A DNA stretch of 64,000 bases. Origin: Butyricimonas sp. Marseille-P3923. Its GTDB lineage: Bacteria; Bacteroidota; Bacteroidia; Bacteroidales; Marinifilaceae. Below are positions 34,136 to 43,727 of the stretch, piece after piece (positions within the stretch are counted from its first letter, which is position 1; each line of letters starts with the position of its first letter). Location of the stretch: contig NZ_FXXL01000007.1 of the NCBI RefSeq assembly GCF_900184685.1, positions 1 to 64,000 on the forward strand. The letters run 5' to 3'. The translations under genes and the position numbers were made by a program. The notes beneath the pieces were generated by a model, which was not told where the DNA came from, ran no database searches, and saw only the letters and a program-made list of their open reading frames with translations.

Positions 34136-36796
34136 ATGAGAAAATTGTCTTCATTTTTATTGTTGTTGGCTTTGCTTGTGCTTGCAACCGGAGAGAGTTA
34201 TGCAGGGGAATTGTTCAAAAAGAAGAAGAAAAAAGCGTCAACCGAAGAGGTGAAAGAGCCTGTTAAGAGGAAAAGTAAGTACGAAAAGTTGATGGAAAGT
34301 CCGGGAATCGTTACCGCGAAAGGTGATTTCTTGACCATTCATAAAATAGATCAGAAGATTTATTTGGAATACCCGTTGAAGTACATGGGGCGTGATATAT
34401 TAGTAGGAGGAACATTGTCTGCCACCTCTGAACCATTGTTGCTTAACGTGGGGTATAAATACAATGAGCCTGTTCTTTATCGCGTGGTGAAGAAAGATTC
34501 GTCTATCGTGTTCAACAAGCCTAATTTGGCTGCCACGATGGGAGAGGATAAAGAGTGGGTGAAGAAAGCCATGGAGAAAAGTTATATCGATATTCCGGCA
34601 AAATCGTTCTCCGTTCACTCGTATAATGCGGATAGTTCTGCCGTGGTGATTGAAGTGACTTCATTTATAAAAGATAGTAAGGAGCTTGCCCCGAAAGTTA
34701 GTGGCGGATTGCTCACTTCTTCTCCGGTTTCAAGTAAATTTACTTTTGAAGGCGTGAAAGCGTTTGAAGATAACGCATCGTTGGAAGTGGCTCAACCCGT
34801 GGAGGCTCAATATATGACGTTGTTCGGGGCTATACCTTTAGGACAAGTGTCGACTCGTTCCGTGATTACTTTTCTTTTGTTGCCGGATTCTAAAATGAGA
34901 CCTCGTGTACAGGATTCCCGAGTCGGAATTTTTTACTCGTTGAACTCGGCGAGTGCGAGAATGCAGTTCCCTATCCGGAAGATATCCCAAGAAAAGGACG
35001 GTTTCGATACTTATGTTTTGGCTAATCGTTGGAGGGTAGAACCGAAAGACATGGAAGCGTGGAAGCGCGGAGAGCTTGTAGAACCCGTGAAACCGATCGT
35101 GTGGTACGTGGATGACGCATTCCCGGACGAGTGGAGAGGTCCGATTAAAGCGGCTGTTTTGAATTGGAATAAAGCTTTCGAGAAGATCGGCTTCAAGAAC
35201 GTGATGGTGGCAAAGGATTTCCCGAAGGATGACCCGAATTTTGATCCCGATAACTTGAAATATTCTTGTATCCGTTATTGCCCCAACGCGGAGGCAAATG
35301 CCATGGGACCCTCTTGGGTGGACCCGACTACCGGGGAGATTATTAACGCTTCGGTGATTGTTTACAATAATGTTGTTCAGTTGATTAATAACTGGCGTTT
35401 CGTTCAGACGGCGCAAGTAGATCCTCGTGTGCGTGCCGTTAAGATGCCGAAAGATGTTTTTGATGAATCGCTCACGTATGTTATCACGCATGAGATAGGT
35501 CATACCTTGGGTATGTTGCATAACATGTCTGCTTCGGCTTCCGTTCCGGTGGATTCGTTGCGTTCCGCCTCTTTCACTCAAAAATACGGGACAACTCCTT
35601 CTATCATGGACTACGCTCGTTTCAATTATGTAGCGCAACCGGGAGATAAAGGGGTGAAATTGACACCTCCCGATCTTGGCGTGTATGATTATTACGTGAT
35701 TAAATGGTTGTATTCTCCTGTGCCGGAAGCCAAGGATATGTGGGAGGAATCTAAAATCGCCGAGAAATGGATTGATGAGAAAGCCGGAGACCCTTGCTAT
35801 CGTTACGGGCGTCAACAATTGGTTTTCCGTATAGACCCGAGCGCGTTGGAGGAAGATTTAGGTGATGATCCCGTAAAGGCAGGAACCTACGGGATAAAGA
35901 ACTTGAAGTATATCTTGAACCACTTGAACGAGTGGATTTCAGATGACCCGGATTTCTCTCACCGGATGCAACTTTATTCTGGAATTCAAGAGCAATACAC
36001 GCGTTACTTGTTGAACGCGTTGTATCAGGTTGGAGGTGTTTACTTGTCGCAAGTGAAAGACGGAACAGCCGGTGAAGCCGTGAAATCGGTAGCACGTGCG
36101 AAACAAAAAGAAGCGTTGGCATGGGTGTTGAAAGAGTTGAGAAATAGCTCGTGGATCGATCGTCCGGAATTGATTAATAAAACAAAGTTAGCCGTGTACC
36201 CGTCTGCAAAGATCATTGCTGCCGTGAGCAAGGTGATTGAAAGCAAAAGGGCGATGGTTCTTCTCTCTTCTCATGTTTCACAAGATAAGAATCTTTACAC
36301 GATTGGCGATTATTACGATGATTTGTATGCCGGTGTTTTCGCTCCGACTATACAAGGAAAGAAATTGAATCAAGAGGAAAAATTGTTGCAGAAGAATATT
36401 TTTAATAGAATGGGTGTTACCTGCACTGACTATATTAAGAATACGCGGGCAATTAAAAGTTTAAATCCTTCTTTAGAGGAGATTATGGCATACAATTTAT
36501 TCTCCAAAAGTTTCATGGATGAGATGTATCGTCATTTACAGGAAATGGAACAAGAGAGTGGAGTGGGAACTGTAGCTAGGAAATTGTTACCTGTTCAGTT
36601 CGGGCAGGCTGCCAGTCCTTTCCAGGAAGAGGTGGAAATAGGTATGATTGATGAAACTTTCGGTTACAATCAAGCGATGTTGAAGCGGGTAGTTACTTTA
36701 TTGAAGAGTAAAGTGGGGGCTGCTAATCGCGATGATAGAGTACACTATGAAAGTTTGATATCTATGGCGGAGGCTGTTAAGCAAGTTAGTAAATAG
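34136..36796 (+). CDS. Exported zinc-dependent metalloprotease, DUF5117/DUF5118 type
   Basis: 886 residues from the ATG at 34136 (MRKLSSF), with a signal peptide (LLLALLVLATGESYAG); an in-frame ATG at 34112 would lengthen it by 8. The zinc motif HEIGHTLGMLH (HExxHxxGxxH, from about residue 452), with the following Met-turn region (SIMDYARFNYVAQPGD), marks a metzincin-like protease. Flanking parts fit the DUF5118 (N-terminal) and DUF5117 (middle) regions. It is last in locus 1, before a strong terminator. It is likely to process protein substrate at the cell surface or in the periplasm. Confidence 0.9.
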   Translation: MRKLSSFLLLLALLVLATGESYAGELFKKKKKKASTEEVKEPVKRKSKYEKLMESPGIVTAKGDFLTIHKIDQKIYLEYPLKYMGRDILVGGTLSATSEPLLLNVGYKYNEPVLYRVVKKDSSIVFNKPNLAATMGEDKEWVKKAMEKSYIDIPAKSFSVHSYNADSSAVVIEVTSFIKDSKELAPKVSGGLLTSSPVSSKFTFEGVKAFEDNASLEVAQPVEAQYMTLFGAIPLGQVSTRSVITFLLLPDSKMRPRVQDSRVGIFYSLNSASARMQFPIRKISQEKDGFDTYVLANRWRVEPKDMEAWKRGELVEPVKPIVWYVDDAFPDEWRGPIKAAVLNWNKAFEKIGFKNVMVAKDFPKDDPNFDPDNLKYSCIRYCPNAEANAMGPSWVDPTTGEIINASVIVYNNVVQLINNWRFVQTAQVDPRVRAVKMPKDVFDESLTYVITHEIGHTLGMLHNMSASASVPVDSLRSASFTQKYGTTPSIMDYARFNYVAQPGDKGVKLTPPDLGVYDYYVIKWLYSPVPEAKDMWEESKIAEKWIDEKAGDPCYRYGRQQLVFRIDPSALEEDLGDDPVKAGTYGIKNLKYILNHLNEWISDDPDFSHRMQLYSGIQEQYTRYLLNALYQVGGVYLSQVKDGTAGEAVKSVARAKQKEALAWVLKELRNSSWIDRPELINKTKLAVYPSAKIIAAVSKVIESKRAMVLLSSHVSQDKNLYTIGDYYDDLYAGVFAPTIQGKKLNQEEKLLQKNIFNRMGVTCTDYIKNTRAIKSLNPSLEEIMAYNLFSKSFMDEMYRHLQEMEQESGVGTVARKLLPVQFGQAASPFQEEVEIGMIDETFGYNQAMLKRVVTLLKSKVGAANRDDRVHYESLISMAEAVKQVSK

Positions 36797-36812
36797 TTTT
36801 AATCATGGAAAC

Positions 36813-36848
36813 AAAAAGGCTGTTCAAAATAAAATGAACAGCCTTTTT
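36813..36848. terminator. Bidirectional terminator after locus 1
   Basis: Perfect 14-bp stem AAAAAGGCTGTTCA / TGAACAGCCTTTTT with an 8-nt loop, between convergent genes. Confidence 0.9.
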
Positions 36849-36866
36849 TAGCTATTGGGAAAACAT

Positions 36867-38729
36867 TTACGATTCAATTTCGCTCAATTCCAGCCAGCGC
36901 ATTTCTTTTTCGTCAAGAATATCAATAATTTCGGCGATGCGTTGGGAGGATTTGACCAGTTCATCCGCACCTAGCGTACCGGAATTTAAAGCATCTTCCA
37001 GTTTGGATTTCTCGGCGTTCAGGTTTTCCATATCGGTTTCCAGTTGTTGCATTTCTTGCCTTTCCTTGAAGGTCAGTTTACGTACTTTTTCTTTCTCCCG
37101 GACGGGCTTGGGGGCGGCGGGGATTTTCTTTTCGGCTTGTTTGCGAAGGAGTTCTTCTTTTTTGTTTTTATATTGGGTATAATTCCCGGGGAAGTCTTTC
37201 ACGACACCGTCACCCTCGAAAGCGAATACTCGGTCAACCACTTTGTCGGTAAAGAATCGGTCGTGCGACACGATGATCAGGCAGCCTTGGAATGATTGCA
37301 AATATTCTTCCAACACGTTCAAGGTCATGATGTCGAGGTCGTTGGTAGGCTCGTCCAGAATCAAGAAGTTCGGGTTACTCATAAGCACGGTCAAAAGGTA
37401 TAACCGCCTGCGTTCACCCCCGCTGAGCTTGGCAACGAGTGAATATTGCAGTTTGTCCGGGAATAGGAAATATTCGAGGAATTGGGAGGCTGACATGATG
37501 CGTCCGTTGCCGAGGTCAATTTTCTCGGATATGTTTTTGACGATGTCAATAGGGCGATCGTCTTCTTTGAAGGTAATACCCGCTTGTTTGTAATACCCGT
37601 AGACCACGGTTTCCCCGATCTCGATGGTTCCGCTGTCCGGTTCTATCTGGCGGGTTATGATGTCGAGGAACGTGGATTTCCCGACGCCGTTTCTACCGAT
37701 AATACCGATTTTTTCGCCCCGCACGAATTTGTACGTGAAATCTTTCAGTACGCTCAGGTTCCCGTAGCTTTTATTGACGTGTTCCAGTTCCAGAATTTTC
37801 TTGCCTAGCCGTTGCCCCTTGATGTCCAGTTCCAATTGTTGTTCGGAGATGTTCTGCGAGGCGACTTCTTTGATTTTATAGAAATTGTCGATTCTGTATT
37901 TTGCCTTGTGGCTTCTTGCTTGCGGCATACGGCGCATCCATTCCTGTTCGGTGCGCAGAAGGTTCTTGGCTTTGTCGATTGATGCATTGCGGGCTTCAAT
38001 GCGTTCTTCTCTTTTTTCGAGGTAGTACGAGTAGTTGCCGTCATACGAGAAGATACCGAAATCATCAATCTCGACAATTTTGTCACACACTCTATCCAGA
38101 AAATAACGGTCGTGCGTTACCATGAGAAGGGTGGCTTTGGTCTTATCCAGATAGTCTTCCAACCATTCAGTCATCTCCACGTCCAGATGGTTGGTAGGCT
38201 CGTCCAGAATCAAGAAGTCCGGGTTGCTTATCAGTACTTTTGCCAGACCGACTCTTTTCTTTTGTCCGCCGGAAAGTTCCTTGATGCGTTGGGTGTATTT
38301 GTCAACTTTTAATTCCGATAATATTTGTTTGATCTGGGAGTCATAATCCCATGCCTGTAAAGCATCCATTTGTGGAATTAATTCTTCCAGTGTTGACGTG
38401 TCGTTATCTTTTACAGCTTGTTCGTATGCTTTGATCAGTTTTAGCGTGGGATTTTCCGTGTTGAAAACTTCCTCGAAAACATAATTCTCGGGATTTAATT
38501 CGGGATCTTGCTCCAAGAATCCGAGTGAAACATCATTTCTAAAAATAACCGTACCCGTGTCCGGGGTTTCCTGACCGAAGATGATGCGTAACAAGGTGGA
38601 TTTACCCATACCGTTTTTAGCGATTAGGGCAACTTTTTGATTTTGGGCAATACTAAACGTTATATTTTCAAATAATAGATGTTCTCCGAAACGTTTACTC
38701 AGACTATCAACTTGTAAAAAACTAACCAT
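36867..38729 (-). CDS. ABC-F family ATPase (Uup-like)
   Basis: 620-residue soluble protein with two ABC cassettes and no membrane segments. First cassette: Walker A GMGKSTLL and signature LSGGQKKRVGL; second: GRNGVGKSTFL and LSGGERRRLYL; a linker of about 80 residues joins them, and a coiled-coil tail (TFKERQEMQQLETDMENL onward) closes the chain. That tail points to the Uup-type class of ABC-F proteins, which act on the ribosome or DNA. Resistance-type ABC-F proteins usually lack such a tail, so a housekeeping role is preferred. Confidence 0.92.
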   Translation of the reverse strand: MVSFLQVDSLSKRFGEHLLFENITFSIAQNQKVALIAKNGMGKSTLLRIIFGQETPDTGTVIFRNDVSLGFLEQDPELNPENYVFEEVFNTENPTLKLIKAYEQAVKDNDTSTLEELIPQMDALQAWDYDSQIKQILSELKVDKYTQRIKELSGGQKKRVGLAKVLISNPDFLILDEPTNHLDVEMTEWLEDYLDKTKATLLMVTHDRYFLDRVCDKIVEIDDFGIFSYDGNYSYYLEKREERIEARNASIDKAKNLLRTEQEWMRRMPQARSHKAKYRIDNFYKIKEVASQNISEQQLELDIKGQRLGKKILELEHVNKSYGNLSVLKDFTYKFVRGEKIGIIGRNGVGKSTFLDIITRQIEPDSGTIEIGETVVYGYYKQAGITFKEDDRPIDIVKNISEKIDLGNGRIMSASQFLEYFLFPDKLQYSLVAKLSGGERRRLYLLTVLMSNPNFLILDEPTNDLDIMTLNVLEEYLQSFQGCLIIVSHDRFFTDKVVDRVFAFEGDGVVKDFPGNYTQYKNKKEELLRKQAEKKIPAAPKPVREKEKVRKLTFKERQEMQQLETDMENLNAEKSKLEDALNSGTLGADELVKSSQRIAEIIDILDEKEMRWLELSEIES

Positions 38730-38732
38730 GAA

Positions 38733-38775
38733 TTAATTTTAGATTTAATGATTTTAGATTTAAGATTGAAAATGA
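38733..38775. repeat. Family-B repeat between ABC-F and alkD-like genes
   Basis: AATTTTAGATTTAATGATTT followed by TAGATTTAAGATTGAAAATG. A short copy without an obvious partner arm. Confidence 0.5.
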
Positions 38776-38780
38776 GATTG

Positions 38781-39497
38781 TCATTTGTATTCCCCTAGGA
38801 GAAAGGCTTTGCGCTTGGGGTCTTCAAAGCGTTCGATGGCGTAGCGCAACATGGTGCGGGGCATCCTCTTGTAGCGGGGGATAAGGTAATCCGTCAATAG
38901 TTGTTCGTTTTCCTTGCCTGTTTCCCGTAATATCCACCCGACCGCCTTGTGAATGAGATCGTGAGAATGGTGTTGGAGAATGTCGGCGATAGCCAGTGCG
39001 TCTTTGAATTCACCGTGTTTCACGAAGTGCATGCATGATATCATGGCAATGCGTTGTTTCCAGAGGTGGTCGGTGTGCGCCCAATCGTACAGGAGCTGTT
39101 TGTCTTTGTTGTGCAGCCAGTGTCCCAATATTTTGTAACAACTCAAATCAACGAGGTCCCAGTTGTTGATGGCATCGATTTGGCTTAAATAGAAGTCGAC
39201 GCACGCTTTTCTGGATGCATCGTCTTTATGTTTCGCGTAATAATAAGTCAATATCAGGAGAGCTGCCAAACGATACTCGTGCACGGGGGAGGCCAGTAGT
39301 TCCCGGAGTGTATCGTGATCGGTATCCATGTATTTTTTCGCCACGATGCGGACGTTGGGCACAACAACCCCGATAAATTGATCGCCTTCCCCGTATTGCC
39401 CTTTTCCCGTTTTGAAGAAACGAGGCAGGAAAGCTGCTTTCTCTTTATCCCGGTATTTATTTATTTCATTTATAATTTCTTCCGTGGTATTTCTCAT
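38781..39497 (-). CDS. DNA alkylation repair protein, AlkD-like
   Basis: 238 residues of HEAT-like helical repeats, the AlkD/AlkC fold that excises cationic alkylated bases. Recognisable parts are FLPRFFKTGKGQYGEGDQFIGVVVPNVR near the start and the catalytic-region motif WDLVDLSCYKILGHWL, where the Asp and Trp belong to the AlkD active site, plus the C-terminal RTMLRYAIERF helix. It lies downstream of a family-B repeat and has its own divergent gap with parA. Confidence 0.88.
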   Translation of the reverse strand: MRNTTEEIINEINKYRDKEKAAFLPRFFKTGKGQYGEGDQFIGVVVPNVRIVAKKYMDTDHDTLRELLASPVHEYRLAALLILTYYYAKHKDDASRKACVDFYLSQIDAINNWDLVDLSCYKILGHWLHNKDKQLLYDWAHTDHLWKQRIAMISCMHFVKHGEFKDALAIADILQHHSHDLIHKAVGWILRETGKENEQLLTDYLIPRYKRMPRTMLRYAIERFEDPKRKAFLLGEYK

Positions 39498-39641
39498 TTT
39501 CCCTCTTCGTCTTTAATTCTCGGGGTAAAGGTAATTAATGTTAGTAAAAAAGCGCCCGTTGTTATTAAAAAAATGACGAAAAAAGGGGTGTGTATTCTTT
39601 TTAATTGTATTTTTACCACATAATCGTAAAAAGTGAATTTT

Positions 39642-40412
39642 ATGTCCAAAATAATAGCTATCGCGAATCAAAAAGGAGGGGTGGGAAAGACAACGACGTC
39701 TGTGAATCTGGCAGCTAGTTTGGCTGTCTTGGAGCAGAAAGTTTTGTTGGTAGATGCAGACCCTCAAGGAAACGCGACAACGGGTGTTGGGTATGATTTG
39801 AAAGAACTGAAGGCGACCATTTACGAGTGTCTGGTTGACGGGTTGGACCCGAAGGAAGCCGTTCTAAAAACAGATATCGAGAATTTATTTTTATTACCGT
39901 CAAATATTGATTTGGTCGGAGCCGAGTTGGAGATGCTGAATTTTGACGAGAAAGAGAGCGTTATGGCGAAGATGCTTGCCGGGATAAAAGAGCAGTATGA
40001 TTATATATTAATAGACTGTTCTCCTTCCTTGGGGTTGTTGACTGTCAATTCTTTAGCGGCGGCTAATTCCGTGATGATTCCGGTGCAATGTCAATATTTC
40101 GCGTTGGAAGGGTTGGGTAAATTGTTGAACACGATCAAGATTATCCAGAAACGTTTGAACACGGCTTTGGAAATCGAGGGATTCGTGCTGACCATGTATG
40201 ACGGTCGCGTGCGCTTGTCCAATCAAGTGGTGGCAGAGGTAAGAAAGCATTTTGAAGATATGGTGTTCGAGACCTTGATTCAACAGAACGTGAAGCTTGC
40301 CGAGGCCCCGAGTTACGGGCAGCCTGTTATTCTGTACGATGCAGAATGCCGCGGGTCGGTAAATTACCTGAGTTTGGCAAACGAGTTACTGGAAAAGAAT
40401 AAAAAAAACTAA
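39642..40412 (+). CDS. parA: Chromosome partitioning ATPase ParA/Soj
   Basis: 256-residue Walker-type ParA ATPase for chromosome segregation. The deviant Walker A KGGVGKTTTS contains the signature lysine; the A' motif is LVDADPQGNAT; the Walker B is DYILIDCSPSLGLLT. The ATG at 39642 (MSKIIAIANQ) is preferred over an in-frame GTG 9 nt upstream. ParB follows after a family-B repeat. The lack of an N-terminal HTH domain matches chromosomal Soj. Confidence 0.96.
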   Translation: MSKIIAIANQKGGVGKTTTSVNLAASLAVLEQKVLLVDADPQGNATTGVGYDLKELKATIYECLVDGLDPKEAVLKTDIENLFLLPSNIDLVGAELEMLNFDEKESVMAKMLAGIKEQYDYILIDCSPSLGLLTVNSLAAANSVMIPVQCQYFALEGLGKLLNTIKIIQKRLNTALEIEGFVLTMYDGRVRLSNQVVAEVRKHFEDMVFETLIQQNVKLAEAPSYGQPVILYDAECRGSVNYLSLANELLEKNKKN

Positions 40413-40420
40413 GAGATTGA

Positions 40421-40488
40421 TGATTTATGATTTGCGATTTATGATTGAAAATGCGAGCTAATGAATGAATCATAAATCATAAATCTAA
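40421..40488. repeat. Family-B inverted repeat between parA and parB
   Basis: The left arm TGATTTATGATTTGCGATTT with ATGATT pairs with the right arm AATCATAAATCATAAATC over about 19 nt, around a GC-containing loop. It is the clearest self-complementary copy of family B in the window. No parS-like palindrome was found here. Confidence 0.65.
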
Positions 40489-40501
40489 AATTATAAAGGT
40501 T

Positions 40502-41392
40502 ATGGCGAAAAAGAGTGCATTAGGTAAGGGATTGGGTGCGTTGTTGCAGGATGCTGCCGAGGAGTCTAAGCCGAGGGGCGGTTCTTCTGCTTTACAGGAA
40601 GAGTTGAGACTGTGTGATATCCGTCCGAACCCGAACCAGCCGAGAACTATTTTTGATGAAGAGGCTTTACAGGAGCTTGCCGCTTCTATAAAGGCTATCG
40701 GCATCGTGCAACCGATCACCGTGAGAGAGGTCGAGGAAGGGAAATATGAAATTGTTGCCGGAGAACGTCGTTTCCGGGCTTCCAAATTAGCGGGGTTGGA
40801 AACTATCCCCGCGTATATCCGGAAAGTGGAGGAAGAGTCGATGTTGGAATTGGCGTTGATAGAGAATATCCAACGCGAGGACTTGAACGCTATCGAGATC
40901 GCTATTTCATACCAGCGTTTGATTGACGAGTGCAATTTGACTCAGGACGCTTTGAGCGAGCGCGTGGGTAAAAAGAGAACCACGATTTCCAATTACTTGC
41001 GTTTGTTGAGACTTCCTGCCCCGATACAGTTAGCTATTAAAGATCGGAAGATCAGCATGGGACATGCCCGAGCCATTATTAATATCGAGGACCCGGAAAC
41101 GCAAAATATGATTTTCGAGCAAATCCTGAAATATGATTTTTCTGTCCGGAAGGTGGAAGAGATTGTGCGGGAACTGATGCAACCGGAGGAAGCGAAAGAG
41201 AAAAAGGTTGAACGGAAGCGTGAACCGATAGGCGACTATATGGCGTTGCAATCCCATTTGGCACGTTATTTTGACACGAAAGTGGATTTGAAACGTAATG
41301 AGAAAGGGCGGGGAAAAATAGTTATATCTTTTAAGTCCGACAGCGAACTGGAACGTATCGTGGAGTTACTGGATAAGATGGATAAGAAATAG
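40502..41392 (+). CDS. parB: Chromosome partitioning protein ParB/Spo0J
   Basis: 296-residue ParB CTPase/DNA-binding protein. N-terminal ParB domain with the C motif GERRFRASKLAG and the RPNPNQPRTIFDE region; central HTH (TQDALSERVGKKRTTISNYLRLLRLP); and a C-terminal dimerisation part. It would bind parS and spread with parA. It is followed 9 nt later by a DUF5683 gene, then a muramidase-type gene, a gene order common in Bacteroidales. Confidence 0.96.
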   Translation: MAKKSALGKGLGALLQDAAEESKPRGGSSALQEELRLCDIRPNPNQPRTIFDEEALQELAASIKAIGIVQPITVREVEEGKYEIVAGERRFRASKLAGLETIPAYIRKVEEESMLELALIENIQREDLNAIEIAISYQRLIDECNLTQDALSERVGKKRTTISNYLRLLRLPAPIQLAIKDRKISMGHARAIINIEDPETQNMIFEQILKYDFSVRKVEEIVRELMQPEEAKEKKVERKREPIGDYMALQSHLARYFDTKVDLKRNEKGRGKIVISFKSDSELERIVELLDKMDKK

Positions 41393-41400
41393 AATTTGTA

Positions 41401-42114
41401 GTGAGAAGGATTTTAAAGAACATAGTTTTGATCATCCCGGTTTTGCTGATTGGTACGGGAATAAAAGCGTCGGAGTATTATCGCGTGGAGTTGCCTGCTA
41501 CTTCGCGAGATACGATTATTCAGACGGATTCTTTATCATTCGAGGGAACGGAGATTTTAAAATCCTCGTTGAAGGAAGATAAGAAGCCACATTCTCCCAA
41601 GAAGGCAACCATTATGGCAATGATACTCCCGGGTTCGGCTCAGGTGTATAACGGTCAGTGGTGGAAAGTGCCAATCTTGTACGGGGGGATTGGGGCTACT
41701 GTTTACGGTTTGTCGTGGAACATGAAGTATTTTAAAAAGTACCGGAATGCTTTCGTGGACTACACGGATTACTTGAATGCTTTGGAGAAAGATCCTGAAA
41801 CACCCTATCCGGCGAACGCCAGTTGGGATAAATTAATGAGGCCCGGTAGCACGGCAGAGGCATTTAATTCCAGTCAGCGGAAGCGTTTGCAGGAACAATT
41901 GAAAACGAAGAAAGATAATTATAAACGAAATCGGGATTTGCTATATATCGTTTCGGGAGGTATATATTTGATTCAGATTATTGATGCGACGGTATTCGCG
42001 CATTTCTATGATTTCGAGGTAAATGATGATATATCTTTTAATGTCCGACCTTCTACCGGATTCTCGCCTGTCAGCGGGGGTACCGTGGGATTAACACTAA
42101 CATTTAATTTTTAA
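41401..42114 (+). CDS. DUF5683-domain exported protein
   Basis: 237 residues, GTG start 9 nt after parB. It has a signal peptide (LIIPVLLIGTGIKA), then KKATIMAMILPGSAQVYNGQWWKVPILYGGIGATVYGLSWN, the DUF5683 hallmark with a likely membrane hairpin, and a C-terminal beta segment ending GGTVGLTLTFNF typical of an outer-membrane or surface protein. It is a Bacteroidetes-specific family of unknown function, here coupled with chromosome partition and cell-wall genes. Confidence 0.85.
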   Translation: MRRILKNIVLIIPVLLIGTGIKASEYYRVELPATSRDTIIQTDSLSFEGTEILKSSLKEDKKPHSPKKATIMAMILPGSAQVYNGQWWKVPILYGGIGATVYGLSWNMKYFKKYRNAFVDYTDYLNALEKDPETPYPANASWDKLMRPGSTAEAFNSSQRKRLQEQLKTKKDNYKRNRDLLYIVSGGIYLIQIIDATVFAHFYDFEVNDDISFNVRPSTGFSPVSGGTVGLTLTFNF

Positions 42115-42124
42115 AGGAAAAAAC

Positions 42125-43705
42125 ATGCGTTGTTTATTTTTGTGGGTATGTGCTATTTTATGTTGTAACACGGTATTTGGTGAAAGTGATCGCGATTCAT
42201 TGAAAGTGCGTCTTGAACCGCCGTCACGATTGAAATTATCGGCTCCTGTTCTACTCGTGGATTCTATCCCGGGAGCGTTTATCGAACGATTGGATGATTT
42301 GTATGGTAAATGGTATGTGACGCGGTTGGAGGAAGGTAATTACGTGGATTCCGTTTACCTTATGGGGTACGAGAGCGGTCCGGCTGTTCCCGATTCGGTT
42401 TACTTGAACCGGTTGGATGCTTTGAATTCCGCGATTAAGTTGTCATATAATGATATCGTGCGTAATTATATAGAACTTTATACCGTGAGGCGTAGGGCTC
42501 AAGTGGGTGCCATGCTAGGTTTGAGTTCTTATTATTTTCCTATTTTCGAGGAAGTTTTGGATCGGGAGGGGTTACCTCAAGAATTGAAATATTTGCCCGT
42601 GATAGAGAGTGCCTTGAACCCGAGGGCTTTTTCAAGGGCAGGGGCTTGCGGACTATGGCAATTCATGTACGGGACTGGAAAGATGTACAAGTTGGAAATC
42701 AATTCTTTTATTGACGAGCGTCGTGACCCGGTGAAGTCGACCGAGGCGGCTGTTTGTTTTTTGAAAGATTTGTACAAGATATACGAGGACTGGATTCTGG
42801 TAATTGCTGCTTACAATTGCGGACCGGGCAACGTGAATAAGGCTATCCGTCGTTCCGGTAGCAAGAAGAATTACTGGGATATTTATTTTCACTTGCCTAG
42901 GGAAACTCGCGGATACGTGCCGGCTTTTATAGCGGCGATGTACACGTTTAATTATCACGAGGAGCATAATATATTCCCTCTGGAGAACGAGTTGCCGACC
43001 ATGTGTGACACGATAATGATTTCTGACGCCTTGCATTTTGAGCAAATGGCAAAGTTGATGGATGTTTCCGTGGAGCAGATTCGGGATTTGAATCCACAAT
43101 ACCGTTCGGATATTGTACCTGCCGGATTCGGGAAAAGTTATAGTTTGCGGATGCCTTATAATCACGTGGCGAATTTTATCGACAAACAGGATACGATTTT
43201 TGCTTATAACCGTAATTCTTATTTTAATGACAGTGACCGTACTGCCGACCCGAAGAGCCGTTTCAAGAAATACGCTCACGCTCATGCAGCCCCGAGTAAT
43301 AAAGCCAAACTGATATACACGGTGAAAAGCGGGGATGTTATCGGGAAGATAGCCGAGAGATTCAACGTGAGGTTGTCTGATTTGAAGTATTGGAACGGGA
43401 TGACAAAAGACCGTATTAATATAGGACAAAAATTGACGGTTTACGTGCCTAAAGATAAAGTGGCACATTATCAGTCAAAGGTTAATACCCGGTACGCGGG
43501 GGTTGCCGCCAACTCGGAAGTGGAAACCCAATCGTTGGCTGAAGGTGAGTTCTTTTATTACACGATTCGACGGGGAGATAATTTGTGGAGTATAGCTAAA
43601 AAATACCCGGGTGTTTCCAACCGGGATATCATGAAATGGAACGGGCTTTCCGAGAAGATGGTGAAGAACTTGAAACCGGGACAGAAATTAAAGATAAAGA
43701 TATAA
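42125..43705 (+). CDS. MltD-like lytic transglycosylase with two LysM domains
   Basis: 526 residues with a signal peptide (cysteine-rich LWVCAILCCNTVFG), acting on peptidoglycan in the periplasm. The SLT-type catalytic region (about 140-290) has the Glu in VIESALNPRAFSRAGACGLWQFM, then YNCGPGNVNKAI. Two C-terminal LysM repeats follow: IYTVKSGDVIGKIAERF (about 400-442) and YYTIRRGDNLWSIAKKY (about 480-526). The length is similar to MltD. It probably forms part of the parA-parB-DUF5683 gene cluster. Confidence 0.92.
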   Translation: MRCLFLWVCAILCCNTVFGESDRDSLKVRLEPPSRLKLSAPVLLVDSIPGAFIERLDDLYGKWYVTRLEEGNYVDSVYLMGYESGPAVPDSVYLNRLDALNSAIKLSYNDIVRNYIELYTVRRRAQVGAMLGLSSYYFPIFEEVLDREGLPQELKYLPVIESALNPRAFSRAGACGLWQFMYGTGKMYKLEINSFIDERRDPVKSTEAAVCFLKDLYKIYEDWILVIAAYNCGPGNVNKAIRRSGSKKNYWDIYFHLPRETRGYVPAFIAAMYTFNYHEEHNIFPLENELPTMCDTIMISDALHFEQMAKLMDVSVEQIRDLNPQYRSDIVPAGFGKSYSLRMPYNHVANFIDKQDTIFAYNRNSYFNDSDRTADPKSRFKKYAHAHAAPSNKAKLIYTVKSGDVIGKIAERFNVRLSDLKYWNGMTKDRINIGQKLTVYVPKDKVAHYQSKVNTRYAGVAANSEVETQSLAEGEFFYYTIRRGDNLWSIAKKYPGVSNRDIMKWNGLSEKMVKNLKPGQKLKIKI

Positions 43706-43727
43706 TCGGACGAAAGTCTATAAAGTT

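Noticed and set aside
39500-41400. parS sites near parA-parB
   Set aside because: No sequence near TGTTCCACGTGGAACA was found; the half match at 27581 inside susC 1 covers only about 10 bases.
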